NCBI GenBank assembly: GCA_003210285.1
Contig: QCVS01000006.1
Coordinates: 1-64,000, forward strand
Origin: Prochlorococcus sp. AG-686-J21
Lineage (GTDB): Bacteria; Cyanobacteriota; Cyanobacteriia; PCC-6307; Cyanobiaceae
DNA length: 64,000 nucleotides
Direction of reading: 5' to 3'
Below, in pieces: positions 40,466 to 52,473 of this stretch (positions are counted from its first letter, which is position 1; each line of letters begins with the position of its first letter). Below the pieces are notes generated by a model that had not been told where the DNA came from, searched no databases, and was given only the letters and a program-made list of their open reading frames with translations. The position numbers were made by a program, and so were the translations under genes.

Positions 40466-41002
40466 ATGGGAAACTACTTAAAAAAAAAAATATCTTTAAT
40501 TTCCTTTTTATTTATACCTATAGTTTATTTATGGGATCCAAATTGGTTGGAATTCTTGGGAGTTCAGCCTTATTGGCCTTTATTCTGGTTATTGCCTTGG
40601 TCTATGATTTATGGATCATTGGATGGTTTAATAATTGGTTTATTTTTAGGACTTATTTTAGATTCATTAAGTCTTGATAGTAGTTTCACACAAATTCCTG
40701 GTTTGGTTTTATGTGGTATTTGGTTTGGAAAGTTTAGTATTTCAAATAATATTTTTGTAGGGCATTTTAGATTTGGTTTAATTTGTTCTATTGCAAGTTT
40801 TTTTTGCGGGTCGCTCTATTTCTTTCATATCTTGATTAAATATTGGTCTGATCATACTAACTTTTTGTATTTACCTACTATTAAAAATATTTTTGCTCAA
40901 GTTTTTATAACCGGTTTATTAGCACCATTAATATGTTCATTACTCTTTAGACTTTTCCAAATATCAAAAGGAAGAGATAAATTAATTAAATTTTATAAAT
41001 AA
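40466..41002 (+). CDS. mreD: cell-shape protein MreD-like membrane protein
   Basis: The 178 residues are strongly hydrophobic with five or six membrane helices. MreD is poorly conserved, and the call rests mainly on topology, length and position directly after mreC with no gap. The gene starts ATG-GGA-AAC and contains an 11-base A run at 40480-40490, within codons 5-9, a place where sequencing or replication slippage could occur. A 179-bp gap to rpaB follows. Confidence 0.85.
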   Translation: MGNYLKKKISLISFLFIPIVYLWDPNWLEFLGVQPYWPLFWLLPWSMIYGSLDGLIIGLFLGLILDSLSLDSSFTQIPGLVLCGIWFGKFSISNNIFVGHFRFGLICSIASFFCGSLYFFHILIKYWSDHTNFLYLPTIKNIFAQVFITGLLAPLICSLLFRLFQISKGRDKLIKFYK

Positions 41003-41054
41003 ATAAAAAATGTTTTAAAAAATAGTATGGGAGTTTTTTCAATAATAAAATAAT

Positions 41055-41169
41055 TTTGTAAATTTAAGGAATTTATCTTTTAGTGTACATAATGTTATAT
41101 TTTTAATTGTTAGATTGTATTAACAAGATGTTCCTTGCAAATTAAATTTTGCTTTGAAACATTTGCAAA
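41055..41169 (+). promoter_or_regulatory. rpaB upstream region: -10 box, HLR1 half-site and TTGCAAA dyads
   Basis: The 179-bp gap before rpaB holds a minus-strand TTTACAAA (41055-41062), which matches one HLR1 half-site, and a TATATT -10 candidate (41096-41101). It also has an imperfect dyad GCAAATT-AA-ATTTTGC (41137-41152) and the palindrome TTTGCAAA (41162-41169). Autoregulation is possible. None of these is proven. Confidence 0.35.
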
Positions 41170-41181
41170 AAAATTTTCCCG

Positions 41182-41928
41182 ATGTCTAAAGCAAGTATTC
41201 TAATTGTTGATGATGAGCCAGCTGTTTTGAAAGTATTAGTTACTAGACTTCAATTAGCAGGATATCAAGTACACCAAGCTACTAACGGAGAAGAGGCTCT
41301 TGACGCTTTTCACAGAGAATCTCCAGACTTAATAGTTCTTGATGTGATGCTTCCTAAAATGGATGGATTTGCAGTTTGTAGAAGAATTAGAGCTGAATCA
41401 GTTGTACCTATAATATTCTTAACTGCCTTAGAGGCTATTTCTGAAAGGGTAGCCGGTCTAGATTTAGGAGCTGATGACTATTTGTCAAAACCATTTAGTC
41501 CTAAGGAATTAGAAGCTAGAATAGCCACAATCCTGAGGCGTATGGGTCCTAGTATTACCGTTACTGAAACAAAAGAGGTCCCTTCTGGGAAAGGAGTAAT
41601 GAAATTTGGAAATCTAGTAGTTGATACTAATAGAAGACAAGTTTCAAGAGCTGGAGAAAGGATAAGTTTAACTTACACAGAATTTAGTCTTCTTGAACTA
41701 TTGTTTGATGAGCCAGGTAAGGTTGTGCCAAGAGCTGAAATACTTGAGCAGCTTTGGGGTTATCCTCCAAGACGAGCAGCTGATTTGAGAGTTGTAGATG
41801 TTTATGTAGCTAGGCTAAGAGGTAAGTTAGAGCCAGATCCAAGAAATCCTGAGTTAATACTTACTGTTAGGGGTATAGGTTATGCTTCCCAAAGAGTTGG
41901 GGAAAAAGCAACATCTTTGGCAAGTTGA
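41182..41928 (+). CDS. rpaB: OmpR-type response regulator RpaB
   Basis: Master light- and redox-stress regulator of cyanobacteria (Ycf27 family), phosphorylated by Hik33/NblS and binding HLR1 sites. The 248 residues have a receiver domain with the acidic pair Asp10-Asp11, phospho-acceptor Asp54, Thr81 and Lys103, then a winged-helix DNA-binding domain (about 145-240) with LTYTEFSLLELLF and RVVDVYVARLRGKLE. The KPFSPKELEARI linker resembles RpaB more than RpaA. It is followed by lysS 50 bp later. Confidence 0.9.
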   Translation: MSKASILIVDDEPAVLKVLVTRLQLAGYQVHQATNGEEALDAFHRESPDLIVLDVMLPKMDGFAVCRRIRAESVVPIIFLTALEAISERVAGLDLGADDYLSKPFSPKELEARIATILRRMGPSITVTETKEVPSGKGVMKFGNLVVDTNRRQVSRAGERISLTYTEFSLLELLFDEPGKVVPRAEILEQLWGYPPRRAADLRVVDVYVARLRGKLEPDPRNPELILTVRGIGYASQRVGEKATSLAS

Positions 41929-41978
41929 TCCTTATTCTGATAGCTTGATTAAATAAAACTTATATATTGAATTAAATT

Positions 41979-43517
41979 TTGTCTGAAATAAGAGAAGCTC
42001 GATTATTAAAAGCTAATTCACTAGTCAATAAAGGATTTGAACCCTACGCAGAAACTTTTAAAATATCTCATTCAACTAAATTTCTCATTGAAAAATTCGG
42101 CTATTTAGATAATGGTCAAGAATTTAACTTAAATGTTGCTCTCGCGGGAAGGGTCATAGCAAAAAGAGTAATGGGAAAAATTGCTTTTTTTACTATTACT
42201 GACCAAGAAGGAAAAATTCAGCTTTATTTAGAAAAAAAAATTATTGATGATTTTGAAATTAATGCAAAATTACTTTCTTTTGAAGATCTCAAAGAAATTG
42301 TAGATATTGGAGACTGGATTGGTGTTCATGGAACTATTAAGAAAACTAATAAAGGTGAACTCTCAATAAAAGTATCTAAGTGGGAAATGTTGTCTAAATC
42401 ATTACAGCCATTGCCTGATAAATGGCATGGTTTAACAGATATAGAAAAGAGGTACAGGCAAAGATATCTGGATTTAATAGTTAATCCTATGTCAAAAAAT
42501 GTATTTAAAATTAGAGCAAAGTGTATTAGTTTAATAAGAAGGTGGTTGGATGAAAAAAATTTTTTAGAGATAGAAACACCAATACTTCAATCTGAGGCTG
42601 GAGGAGCTGAAGCTCGGCCATTTATTACTCATCACAATACCTTAGACATACCATTGTATTTAAGAATAGCTACGGAATTACATCTAAAAAGAATGGTGGT
42701 AGGAGGGTTTGAAAAAGTATATGAGTTAGGACGAATTTTTCGCAATGAAGGAATAAGTACAAAGCATAATCCTGAATTCACCTCAGTGGAAATATATCAG
42801 GCTTTCTCTAATTACATTGATATGATGAATTTAACTGAAGATCTGATCAGAAATATTGTATCAAGTTGTTGTGATTCCTTAGTTATAAATTATCAAGAAA
42901 AAGTAATTGATTTTTCAAAACCTTGGAAAAGAATATCAATGAAAAATATTGTGATGGAATATACAGGTATTGATTTTGATTCTTTTAATGGTGATTTGAA
43001 TAAAGCTATAAAGGATTTAGAGGAAATTAATATTGAAATTTCTCCTAAAATAAATACCTTAGGCAGACTATTAAATGAAGTTTTTGAGCAAAAGGTTGAA
43101 TCTAAACTCGTAGAACCAACTTTTGTAATTGATTATCCAATTGAAATTTCTCCTCTTGCAAGGCCCCATCCTGAAAATAAAGAGATGGTTCAGAGATTTG
43201 AGTTGTTCATTGCAGGCCGTGAACTGGCTAACGCATTTAGTGAATTAATAGATCCAGTTGATCAAAGGCAAAGAATGCAGTTACAGCAATCTTTGCGAGA
43301 TGCAGGTGATCTTGAAGCACATTGTATTGATGAAGATTTTTTACAAGCCTTGGAGATAGGTATGCCACCTACAGGAGGTTTAGGAATTGGAATTGACCGA
43401 CTTATTATGTTACTTACAGATAGTCCTTCAATTAGAGATGTCATACCCTTCCCATTGTTAAAACCAGAAATAACTTCTACTAAATCTGAAAAATCAACCT
43501 CGAATGAAGTAAAATAA
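41979..43517 (+). CDS. lysS: lysyl-tRNA synthetase, class II
   Basis: Charges tRNA-Lys. The 512 residues have the N-terminal OB-fold anticodon domain (about 50-150) and the class II core: motif 1 region [21 protein letters not shown], motif 2 [18 protein letters not shown] and motif 3 [14 protein letters not shown]. The start is a TTG at 41979 (residues [10 protein letters not shown] follow). The C-terminal [13 protein letters not shown] tail is a small low-complexity extension. Confidence 0.97.
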   Translation: MSEIREARLLKANSLVNKGFEPYAETFKISHSTKFLIEKFGYLDNGQEFNLNVALAGRVIAKRVMGKIAFFTITDQEGKIQLYLEKKIIDDFEINAKLLSFEDLKEIVDIGDWIGVHGTIKKTNKGELSIKVSKWEMLSKSLQPLPDKWHGLTDIEKRYRQRYLDLIVNPMSKNVFKIRAKCISLIRRWLDEKNFLEIETPILQSEAGGAEARPFITHHNTLDIPLYLRIATELHLKRMVVGGFEKVYELGRIFRNEGISTKHNPEFTSVEIYQAFSNYIDMMNLTEDLIRNIVSSCCDSLVINYQEKVIDFSKPWKRISMKNIVMEYTGIDFDSFNGDLNKAIKDLEEINIEISPKINTLGRLLNEVFEQKVESKLVEPTFVIDYPIEISPLARPHPENKEMVQRFELFIAGRELANAFSELIDPVDQRQRMQLQQSLRDAGDLEAHCIDEDFLQALEIGMPPTGGLGIGIDRLIMLLTDSPSIRDVIPFPLLKPEITSTKSEKSTSNEVK

Positions 43518-43544
43518 AAATTGATCCAATACGAAATTTTTTAA

Positions 43545-43796
43545 ATGAGTGGTGAACGTGTTGGTTTCCGCTTCAAGCACGCAGATGCAGTAGTGAAAAG
43601 AAATCCTCAAGGCCGATCAAGAAGAGGCTGGGTTATGGAACCAGTTGAACAAACTACGAGTAGAGGTACTAAGATGCCTGCTTATAGAATTCGTTGGAGA
43701 GATAGCGAAAGGCCTGAAACTGTTTTGCAGCATATGTTAATTGCTGATCCAGATCCTTCTCCCCCCCCGAATTCAGTAAGTTTAGACTCTGATTAA
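43545..43796 (+). CDS. small conserved cyanobacterial protein, function unknown
   Basis: An 83-residue basic protein with the core FRFKHADAVVKRNPQGRSRR and AYRIRWRDSERPETVLQHML, which looks like a small SH3-like or tRNA/RNA-contacting domain, though I do not recognise a named family. The C-terminus is an acidic, proline-rich tail encoded over an 8-base C run (43761-43768), unusual in this AT-rich DNA. It sits 27 bp after lysS on the same strand and is convergent with smpB by 26 bp. Confidence 0.72.
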   Translation: MSGERVGFRFKHADAVVKRNPQGRSRRGWVMEPVEQTTSRGTKMPAYRIRWRDSERPETVLQHMLIADPDPSPPPNSVSLDSD

Positions 43797-43822
43797 ATTT
43801 TCTTAAAGAAATATCTCCTTTA

Positions 43823-44317
43823 TTATCTCTTAAGAGCAGTTTTTATTTCTCTTTTAATATCTCTTTGTTTATCGGCTTGTCTTTTGTCATGCAATTTTTT
43901 ACCTTTCCCAATTCCAATGGTTAATTTTATCCATGACCCTTTTAAATAAATAGATAAGGGAATAATAGTTAACCCCTTTTTTTCAGTATTGTATTTAAGC
44001 TTTATTATTTCTTTTTTATGTAACAACAGTTTTCTATTTCGTAATGGGTCATGATTAAAAAAAGAACCCACATTTTTATGTGGTGATATGTGAACATTTA
44101 ATAAAAGTATTTCACCATCTCTGAAAGAACAATAGCCATCTCTTAAATTTGCATTCCCGTTTCTTATAGATTTTACTTCAGTTCCTAAAAGCTCAATACC
44201 TGCTTCTATTGTTTCAAGTATTTCATACTGAAATTTTGCATATCGATTTTCTGAAAGACGTTTTAAAGCGGCTTTTTTTTGTATGCTTTTATTTGCTTTG
44301 TTTGAAACTTTTGCCAT
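43823..44317 (-). CDS. smpB: SsrA-binding protein SmpB
   Basis: Partner of tmRNA in rescuing stalled ribosomes. From the ATG at 44317 it has 164 residues: NRYAKFQYEILETIEAGIELLGTEVKSIR, NANLRDGYCSFRDGEILLLNVHISPH and the C-terminal KLHDKRQADKQRDIKREI tail, all characteristic. An in-frame start at 44350 would add 11 residues (MFFGERFFTTA) with no family support. The tmRNA gene is not in this window. It is divergent from ruvB. Confidence 0.95.
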   Translation of the reverse strand: MAKVSNKANKSIQKKAALKRLSENRYAKFQYEILETIEAGIELLGTEVKSIRNGNANLRDGYCSFRDGEILLLNVHISPHKNVGSFFNHDPLRNRKLLLHKKEIIKLKYNTEKKGLTIIPLSIYLKGSWIKLTIGIGKGKKLHDKRQADKQRDIKREIKTALKR

Positions 44318-44369
44318 TGCAGTTGTAAAAAATCTTTCCCCAAAGAACAATTGCCATTAATCTTTAATT

Positions 44370-45428
44370 ATGGCAATAATTTCTTCAAGTTTAGATGAAT
44401 CTAATATTCCTCGCTCAAGAAAAGAGCTGAGGATATTTGATTCAAAAATTATTGTCGAAGAAAAACTAAAGAAAAATTTAAATTTAGCTCGGCCAAATTC
44501 CTTTAAAGAATTTATTGGACAGGAGCAAATTAAATCTTCATTGAAAATAGCTATAGATGCTTCTAAATATAGGAAAGAAGCATTAGAACATACACTCTTA
44601 TATGGCCAACCTGGTCTAGGAAAAACTACCTTAGCGTTGTTGATCTCTTATGAAATGAATACAAAATGTAGAGTAGCAAGTGCACCTTCAATTGAAAGGC
44701 CAAGGGATATTGTGGGATTACTTCTTGGATTAAAAGAAGGAGAGATTTTATTTATTGATGAGATACATCGTTTAAACAAATTAACTGAAGAGCTTTTATA
44801 TTCTGCAATGGAGGATTTTAAATTAGATTTAACAATGGGATCTAATAGAGGGGCTCGCTGCAGAACAATTAATTTACCGAAATTTACTTTGATTGGTGCT
44901 ACAACCAAACTTGCATCAATAAGTTCTCCATTAAAGGATAGATTTGGACTATGTCATAAAATTGAATTTTATTCAAATCATGAATTGCAACAAATAATTT
45001 TAAATTTTTCTAATTTGATAAATCTTCAATTAAAAAAAGATGCTTGCTGCGCATTAGCCAAGATTTCTAGAGGAACTCCAAGAATTGCATTGCGATTATT
45101 AAAAAGGGTAAGAGACTATGCTCAAGTTATAAAAAAAACTAATGAAATTTCTTTAGAAATAGTTAAAAAAGCTTTAAATTCCCAAAAAATAGACTCCAAA
45201 GGTTTAGATAACGTAGATAGGAAATTCTTATCTTTTTTAAACTTTAATAATAATAATCCGATTGGCTTAGATTCAATCGCTGCAGGTATGGGAGAGGATT
45301 CTTCAATGTTAGAGTTTGTAGTTGAGCCATATTTAATTCAAATTGGGTTTATTATGAGGACTCCTCGAGGAAGAAAACTTACATCTTTAGGAAAAAAATA
45401 CATTATTTCCAAAAATGAAAAATTTTAA
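44370..45428 (+). CDS. ruvB: Holliday junction branch migration helicase RuvB
   Basis: AAA+ motor that drives branch migration with RuvA. The 352 residues show [15 protein letters not shown], Walker [13 protein letters not shown] (about 75-86), Walker [10 protein letters not shown], sensor 1 TLIGATTK and the C-terminal winged helix with [16 protein letters not shown]. The N-terminal extension of about 30 residues is seen in cyanobacteria. The TPR gene starts inside its last 14 bp. Confidence 0.97.
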   Translation: MAIISSSLDESNIPRSRKELRIFDSKIIVEEKLKKNLNLARPNSFKEFIGQEQIKSSLKIAIDASKYRKEALEHTLLYGQPGLGKTTLALLISYEMNTKCRVASAPSIERPRDIVGLLLGLKEGEILFIDEIHRLNKLTEELLYSAMEDFKLDLTMGSNRGARCRTINLPKFTLIGATTKLASISSPLKDRFGLCHKIEFYSNHELQQIILNFSNLINLQLKKDACCALAKISRGTPRIALRLLKRVRDYAQVIKKTNEISLEIVKKALNSQKIDSKGLDNVDRKFLSFLNFNNNNPIGLDSIAAGMGEDSSMLEFVVEPYLIQIGFIMRTPRGRKLTSLGKKYIISKNEKF

Positions 45429-46203
45429 AAAGATTAATCTTTATTTTTTATTAATTTCCTTTTTAATAAATATTTTATACGTTGCTCCAAGTTATTCATT
45501 AAGCTCGCAGGAAGATTTATTTAAAAATGCTTTAAATTTAAGCTCTAGCGGAGAATTTAACCTTGCATACAATCAATGGAACAAGTATTTGGAATTATTT
45601 CCTGAAGATGCAGCTGCTTTAAGTAATAGAGGAAATATAAAACTTGTTATGGGTGACCCTGAAGGGGCAATAGATGATCAAGATAAAGCAATTTTTGCAG
45701 ATCCAGATGAGGTCGATCCATATATTAATAGAGGCATAGCAGAAGAATCTTTAGGACTTTGGTTAGAGGCAAAAAAAGATTATTTATATGTAATCTCTAA
45801 AGATAACGATAATTCTTCTGCTTTATATAATTTGGCTAATGTTGAAGGGTCTTTGTCAGATTGGCAGAGTGCAAGGAATTTGTTTTCTAAAGCTTCAAAA
45901 TTAAATCCTGGTTTTGCAATGGCACGATCAAGCATGGCTTTGGCTGACTATCAATTAGGCAATATGGAGGAGTGTGAAAAAGAATTAAAAAAATTGATCA
46001 GACGTTATCCAACTTTTGCCGATGCAAGAGCAGCTTTAACAGCTTTAGATTGGTCAAAAGGGATCTCTGGCGAGGCTGAAAGTAACTGGATTGCAGTTAC
46101 GGAATTAGACTCCAGATATGCTGATGAAGAATGGTTAGTAAATGTTCGAAGATGGCCTCAAAAACCCACTAAAGACTTAATGAAATTTATTGCTCTGAAA
46201 TAA
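45415..46203 (+). CDS. exported tetratricopeptide-repeat protein
   Basis: The 262 residues start with a signal peptide or N-terminal anchor ([20 protein letters not shown]) and continue with about five TPR units, for example [40 protein letters not shown] and [19 protein letters not shown]. Such proteins scaffold complexes, often in photosystem assembly in cyanobacteria, but no partner is indicated here. It overlaps ruvB by 14 bp and lies 3 bp before the amidohydrolase. Confidence 0.8.
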   Translation: MKNFKKINLYFLLISFLINILYVAPSYSLSSQEDLFKNALNLSSSGEFNLAYNQWNKYLELFPEDAAALSNRGNIKLVMGDPEGAIDDQDKAIFADPDEVDPYINRGIAEESLGLWLEAKKDYLYVISKDNDNSSALYNLANVEGSLSDWQSARNLFSKASKLNPGFAMARSSMALADYQLGNMEECEKELKKLIRRYPTFADARAALTALDWSKGISGEAESNWIAVTELDSRYADEEWLVNVRRWPQKPTKDLMKFIALK

Positions 46204-46206
46204 TAA

Positions 46207-47367
46207 ATGGATAGAGATAAATTGTTAAAAAAAATTGATTCATTCAATGATGAACTTATTAATGTTAGAAGACATATTCATGCTCATCCAGAATTAAGTG
46301 GCTTAGAAAATCAAACTGCAATTTTAATAAGTGGTTATTTAAAAAATATTGGTGGGAGAGTCACAGAATCTGTTGGCAGAACAGGGATTGTGGCTGATTT
46401 TGGACCAAAAGATAAAGGTTTTGTAGGTTTGAGAGTTGATATGGATGCTCTTCCCATATACGAGAATACTAATTTAAGTTTTTCTTCAAAAATTGATGGA
46501 GTCATGCATGCTTGCGGGCATGATTTACATACATGTATTGGTTTGGGTGTAGCAAAAATTATTAAGGATTTAAACCTTAAATTTGGGACTAGAATAATTT
46601 TTCAACCTGCTGAAGAAATTGCTAGTGGTGCTAAGTGGATGATTGATGATGGCGCAACTAATGGGTTAAAACAAATTTTGGGAGTGCATGTTTTCCCTGA
46701 TTTATTGGTAGGGACTATTGGGATTAAGGAAGGAAGTTTAACAGCAGCGGCAGGGGAACTTTCAGTTGAGATCTTTGGCAAATCAGGTCATGGTGCGAGA
46801 CCTCATGAGGGTGTTGATGCTATATGGGCCGCATCCAAAGTGATTTCTGGTATTCAAGAAGCAATAACAAGAAAATTAGACCCACTAGATCCTGTAGTCA
46901 TTACCTTTGGGAAAATAAATGGGGGGAATGCATATAATATTTTGTCCGAAAAGGTTAATTTAACAGGAACTATTAGATGTACAAACTTGCAATTATTTAG
47001 GGATATGGGGGATTGGCTTGATTTTAATATTTCTTCTATTGCAAAAAGTTGTGGAGCTGAAGCTAAAGTAAAATTTAGAGAGATTGTTCCACCTGTAAAT
47101 AATGATTTTGAAATAAATAAAGTTTTAAGGGATTCTTCAATTGGTATATTAGGTCATCAAAATGTTATTGAATTGCAAAAACCATCATTAGGTGCTGAAG
47201 ATTTTGCTGAGTTTTTAAATGAAGTTCCTGGAGCAATGTTTAGGCTTGGTGTTTCTGGGAAAAAAGGATGTGCTCCACTACATAGTTCAGAATTTGATCC
47301 AGATGAAAGAGCTATTTGTGTAGGGATTAAAGTAATAACTGAATCCATAGTAAAATTAAATAATTAA
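46207..47367 (+). CDS. M20-family amidohydrolase (IAA-amino acid / hippurate hydrolase-like)
   Basis: Zinc or manganese peptidase that removes an acyl group from an N-acyl amino acid. The 386 residues show RRHIHAHPELSG at the start, the metal-ligand motifs GLRVDMDALPI and MHACGHDLHT, QPAEEIASGAKWM, a dimerisation domain in the middle (GHGARPHEGVDAIWAAS) and a C-terminal SLGAEDFAEF. The substrate is unknown. Conjugates such as N-acyl amino acids are plausible. It is tightly linked to the TPR gene upstream. Confidence 0.9.
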   Translation: MDRDKLLKKIDSFNDELINVRRHIHAHPELSGLENQTAILISGYLKNIGGRVTESVGRTGIVADFGPKDKGFVGLRVDMDALPIYENTNLSFSSKIDGVMHACGHDLHTCIGLGVAKIIKDLNLKFGTRIIFQPAEEIASGAKWMIDDGATNGLKQILGVHVFPDLLVGTIGIKEGSLTAAAGELSVEIFGKSGHGARPHEGVDAIWAASKVISGIQEAITRKLDPLDPVVITFGKINGGNAYNILSEKVNLTGTIRCTNLQLFRDMGDWLDFNISSIAKSCGAEAKVKFREIVPPVNNDFEINKVLRDSSIGILGHQNVIELQKPSLGAEDFAEFLNEVPGAMFRLGVSGKKGCAPLHSSEFDPDERAICVGIKVITESIVKLNN

Positions 47368-47385
47368 TTTGGTAAAATTATATAC

Positions 47386-47601
47386 ATGAAATTTGAAAAA
47401 GGTTATATCTTTTCACTTGTTGCACCTTTAATGATTTTGTTATCAATAATAGGATTTATCTCAAGGGAAGATAGTAAGAAGATCTTTTATGTGCCTATTG
47501 GTTTGATGGGGGTCTTTATAATTTTGGAGAAAGAATTGAGCAGAGGTATAAAGAGAAAAAATTTTTTAACTAAAATAAAATCTTATAGACAAACCAAATA
47601 A
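47386..47601 (+). CDS. small membrane protein, DUF3188-like
   Basis: The 71 residues hold two hydrophobic helices (about 9-26 and 33-48) and a basic C-terminus (ELSRGIKRKNFLTKIKSYRQTK) that probably faces the cytoplasm. I recall a picocyanobacterial family DUF3188 with this plan. The function is unknown. It follows the amidohydrolase by 18 bp and precedes the riboswitch-thiC unit. Confidence 0.65.
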   Translation: MKFEKGYIFSLVAPLMILLSIIGFISREDSKKIFYVPIGLMGVFIILEKELSRGIKRKNFLTKIKSYRQTK

Positions 47602-47667
47602 AAATATTTTCTATATTTTTAAGTAATAATAGATGACTATCTTTTTAAAAAGAGCTATTTTTAATAA

Positions 47668-47749
47668 AAGCTAGGGGTGCTAAGTGAATGACTTAGCTGA
47701 GATCATACCCTTCGAACCTGGAACAGTTAAAACTGACGAAGGAAAGTTT
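47668..47749 (+). promoter_or_regulatory. TPP riboswitch (THI element) upstream of thiC
   Basis: The conserved core is visible: GGGGTGC, then CTGAGATCATACCC, then a GAACCTGGAACAGTTAAAAC-like segment and CGAAGGAAAG. P1 can form between AAGCT (47668-47672) and AGTTT (47745-47749). The element ends 46 bp before the thiC ATG. There is no obvious terminator, so control of translation or transcript stability by thiamine pyrophosphate is more likely. Confidence 0.92.
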
Positions 47750-47783
47750 CAACTTGATCGAACTCTAGTAATAAACAATTTAA

Positions 47784-49166
<1,383 letters not shown>

Positions 49167-49173
49167 TTTAAGT

Positions 49174-51180
49174 TTATAAAATTTCTTTAGTCTTATTTAC
49201 TACATTTTCAACTGTAAATCCAAAACTAGTCATACATTTTCCACCAGGAGCTGATGCTCCAAATCTATCCATAGTAATACAAATTCCATCTAGTCCAGTG
49301 TATTTATGCCATCCGAATGAATGTGCGGCTTCAACTACAACTCTTTTTTTGATATTACTAGGTAAAATACTTTCTTTATAAGAAGCTTCTTGCTCTTCGA
49401 ATAGCTCTACGCATGGCATAGAAATAACTCTTGTCTTTTTGCCTAATTTTGTGATCTCTTTACTTGCTTCAATGCAAAGGTTTAGTTCACTACCAGTACC
49501 GATAAATATTACATCAGGAGTTCCCTCACAATCGGAAACCACGTATCCACCTAATGCAACTTTGTCAATAGAGGTATTCTCTTGATTCGGCATAGCTTGT
49601 CTACTTAGGCAAAGAGCAGAAGGCCTTTTTCTGTTTTTAATAGCAAGCTTATATGCCCCACTTGTTTCATTGCCATCTCCTGGCCTAAAAACGAGCATAT
49701 TTGGCATTGCTCTAAGTGAAGGGATAGTCTCAACAGGTTGATGTGTTGGACCATCTTCTCCTACACCAATTGAATCATGAGTTAGTACATAAATAACTCC
49801 CAGTTCACTGAGAGCAGATAGTCTCATTGAACCCCTCATATAGTCTGCGAAAACTAGAAATGTTCCTCCATAAGGTATGAGTCCACTGTCGTGATAGACA
49901 ATTCCATTGAGTATTGCTGCCATGGCATGCTCTCTAACACCAAAATGCAAATATCTCTTTTCGGGAGAATCTGCCTGAAATGATCCTGTTTCTCCTTTTA
50001 TATCTGTGTAATTAGAATGAGTTAAATCTGCAGATCCTCCAATTAGTTCAGGAAGATTAGGCCCAAGAGCTCCTAGACATATCTGAGAATGTTTTCTTGT
50101 TGCTAGACCCTTATCATCTGGTGTATATGAAGGCAGGTCTGAATCCCAATTCTCAGGTAATTCACCTTGGATCATTCTTTTTAATTCTGCGCCTTCAGAA
50201 GGATATGTATTTTGATATCCTTGAAATTTTAAATTCCATTCTTTTTCAGAGTCTTCACCTATAGCAATAGCTTGTCTAAATTGCGAATATACCTCTTCTG
50301 GTATTTCAAAAGGAGGATATTCCCAATTTAAAAACTCTCTTGTCAAAGAAGCTTCTTCTTCTCCTACTGCAGCTCCATGAATTCCTGCAGTATCTGACTT
50401 GTTTGGTGACCCATAACCTATTATTGTAGAAATTTTGATTAGAGAAGGTTTATCCTTCACAGATTTCGCATTCTCAATTGCTTTGGTAATTCCTTTTACA
50501 TCATGATTACCATCTTCAACATGTTGCACATGCCATCCATAAGCTTCGTATCTTTTTAAAACATCTTCTGTAAATGAAACATCCGTACGTCCATCAATTG
50601 TGATTTGATTATCATCATATAGAGCTATTAATTTTCCAAGCTTAAGATGGCCAGCAAGTGAACAAGCTTCAGACGCAATCCCCTCTTGATTACAACCGTC
50701 TCCCATAATTACATAAGTATAATGATCAACAATTTCACAATCCTTTTTATTGAATTTAGCTGCTAAGTGTGCTTCTGCAATTGCTAAACCAACGGCGTTA
50801 GAAATACCTGCTCCTAATGGACCTGCTGTTACTTCAACTCCCTCAGTCTCAAATGTTTCTGGGTGACCAGGTGTTTTAGACCCCCATTGTCTAAATTCTT
50901 TAATATCTTCGATGGTAACTGATTTATATCCAGTCAGATGCAAAAGAGAATATAACAACATACACCCGTGTCCCGCTGATAATACAAAGCGATCTCTATT
51001 AAACCACTTAGGATTATTGGGATTGTGATTGAGAATATTGTGCCATAATGCATAACCCATAGGAGCGCAACCCATAGGTAAGCCAGGATGCCCGCTATTA
51101 GATTTATTTACTGCATCTACAGCAAGCATTCTTATACTATTAACACACAGTGATTCTAACGAAACAGATGCAGCGACCAT
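49174..51180 (-). CDS. tkt: transketolase
   Basis: Thiamine-diphosphate enzyme of the Calvin cycle and pentose phosphate pathway. The 668 residues show the thiamine-diphosphate motif [36 protein letters not shown] near the start and the transketolase signature [13 protein letters not shown]. Length and domain order are normal. It is followed on the same strand, upstream, by fabF (42 bp) and acpP. Its cofactor pathway gene thiC is its convergent neighbour, which is probably coincidence. Confidence 0.97.
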   Translation of the reverse strand: MVAASVSLESLCVNSIRMLAVDAVNKSNSGHPGLPMGCAPMGYALWHNILNHNPNNPKWFNRDRFVLSAGHGCMLLYSLLHLTGYKSVTIEDIKEFRQWGSKTPGHPETFETEGVEVTAGPLGAGISNAVGLAIAEAHLAAKFNKKDCEIVDHYTYVIMGDGCNQEGIASEACSLAGHLKLGKLIALYDDNQITIDGRTDVSFTEDVLKRYEAYGWHVQHVEDGNHDVKGITKAIENAKSVKDKPSLIKISTIIGYGSPNKSDTAGIHGAAVGEEEASLTREFLNWEYPPFEIPEEVYSQFRQAIAIGEDSEKEWNLKFQGYQNTYPSEGAELKRMIQGELPENWDSDLPSYTPDDKGLATRKHSQICLGALGPNLPELIGGSADLTHSNYTDIKGETGSFQADSPEKRYLHFGVREHAMAAILNGIVYHDSGLIPYGGTFLVFADYMRGSMRLSALSELGVIYVLTHDSIGVGEDGPTHQPVETIPSLRAMPNMLVFRPGDGNETSGAYKLAIKNRKRPSALCLSRQAMPNQENTSIDKVALGGYVVSDCEGTPDVIFIGTGSELNLCIEASKEITKLGKKTRVISMPCVELFEEQEASYKESILPSNIKKRVVVEAAHSFGWHKYTGLDGICITMDRFGASAPGGKCMTSFGFTVENVVNKTKEIL

Positions 51181-51222
51181 TGTTTTAAATAAGGTAATTT
51201 GGGAATACAGAGTTGGTTTTCA

Positions 51223-52467
51223 TCAATCAAGTTTGCTAAAAGCTAGACAAACATTATGACCACCAAAGCCGAATGAATTAGAAAGAGCAACTCTTATTTG
51301 AGCATCTCTAGCATTATTTGGTACATAATCAAGATCACAATCTGGATCAGGATTAACGTAATTTATTGTAGGAGGGACAAAATTATGTGTCAAAGAAAGA
51401 ATACAAGCTACAGCTTCTATACCTCCTGAACCCCCTAAGAGATGACCAGTCATCGACTTAGTAGAGCTTACAGGAATGAGGTAAGATCTGTCTTTAAATA
51501 TGGATTTAATTGCAGAAGTTTCATTTTTGTCATTTGCTGCAGTGCTAGTTCCATGAGCATTTATGTAATCAACTTGATCAAGATTAATCGAACCATCCTC
51601 AATGGCTAGCTTGATTGCGGCTGCTCCTCCAGTCCCTCCTGGAGAAGGCGAAGTGATGTGATGAGCATCACAAGTTGATCCATAACCAATGATTTCAGCA
51701 TAAATTTTTGCACCTCTTTTTTTTGCATTTTCAAAAGTTTCCAGGACAAGAATCCCAGATCCCTCTCCAATTACAAAGCCATCCCTCTCAGCATCAAAAG
51801 GTCTACTTGCAGTTTGAGGACTGTCATTTCTAAAAGAAAGTGCTTTAGCGCTTGCAAAACCTGCTACTCCAAGAGGAGTTATACTTGCTTCTGCTCCTCC
51901 ACAAATCATCGCATCTGCTTTCCCCAGTTGTAATAATCTAAAAGAGTCTCCAATAGCATTTGAGCCAGCAGCGCAGGCAGTGGATACAGCAGAGCTTGGA
52001 CCTTTTGCTCCCAAAGCAATAGCAGCAAGTCCTGTTGCCATATTTGGGATCATCATTGGAACTGTAAATGGGCTTACTCTTTTTGGGCCTTTATGACTCA
52101 ATATTTGAGCTTGGCTTTCCATTGTAAGTAAGCCTCCAACACCAGAGCCAATAATTACTCCAATTCTTGATTCATTGGCTTCAGTTATTTTAAGTCCAGA
52201 ATCTTTGAAAGCTTGCTTTGCAGCTATTACTCCAAATTGAGAAAATCGATCCCATCTTTTAGATTCTTTAGGTTCAATAAAATTTTCGGATTGAAGATTT
52301 TTAACTTCTGCTGCAAACTTACAGGGATGTTGTTCAGGATTAAAGAGAGTAATATCTGAAACTCCATTTACCCCCTTTTGTAGGCCGAGTAAATATTCAT
52401 CAATGTTGTTACCAATTGGAGTTACTGCCCCTATACCGGTAATAACTACTCGATGGAAATTTGGCAT
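51223..52467 (-). CDS. fabF: beta-ketoacyl-ACP synthase II
   Basis: Elongating condensing enzyme of fatty-acid synthesis. The 414 residues hold the Cys-His-His triad: Cys165 in STACAAGS, His305 in NAHGTST and His342 in SMTGHLLGGSGG, plus the C-terminal NSFGFGGHN. It uses the acyl carrier protein encoded 6 bp upstream (acpP), and tkt follows downstream. The acpP-fabF pair is a conserved unit. Confidence 0.98.
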   Translation of the reverse strand: MPNFHRVVITGIGAVTPIGNNIDEYLLGLQKGVNGVSDITLFNPEQHPCKFAAEVKNLQSENFIEPKESKRWDRFSQFGVIAAKQAFKDSGLKITEANESRIGVIIGSGVGGLLTMESQAQILSHKGPKRVSPFTVPMMIPNMATGLAAIALGAKGPSSAVSTACAAGSNAIGDSFRLLQLGKADAMICGGAEASITPLGVAGFASAKALSFRNDSPQTASRPFDAERDGFVIGEGSGILVLETFENAKKRGAKIYAEIIGYGSTCDAHHITSPSPGGTGGAAAIKLAIEDGSINLDQVDYINAHGTSTAANDKNETSAIKSIFKDRSYLIPVSSTKSMTGHLLGGSGGIEAVACILSLTHNFVPPTINYVNPDPDCDLDYVPNNARDAQIRVALSNSFGFGGHNVCLAFSKLD

Positions 52468-52473
52468 CCTTAA

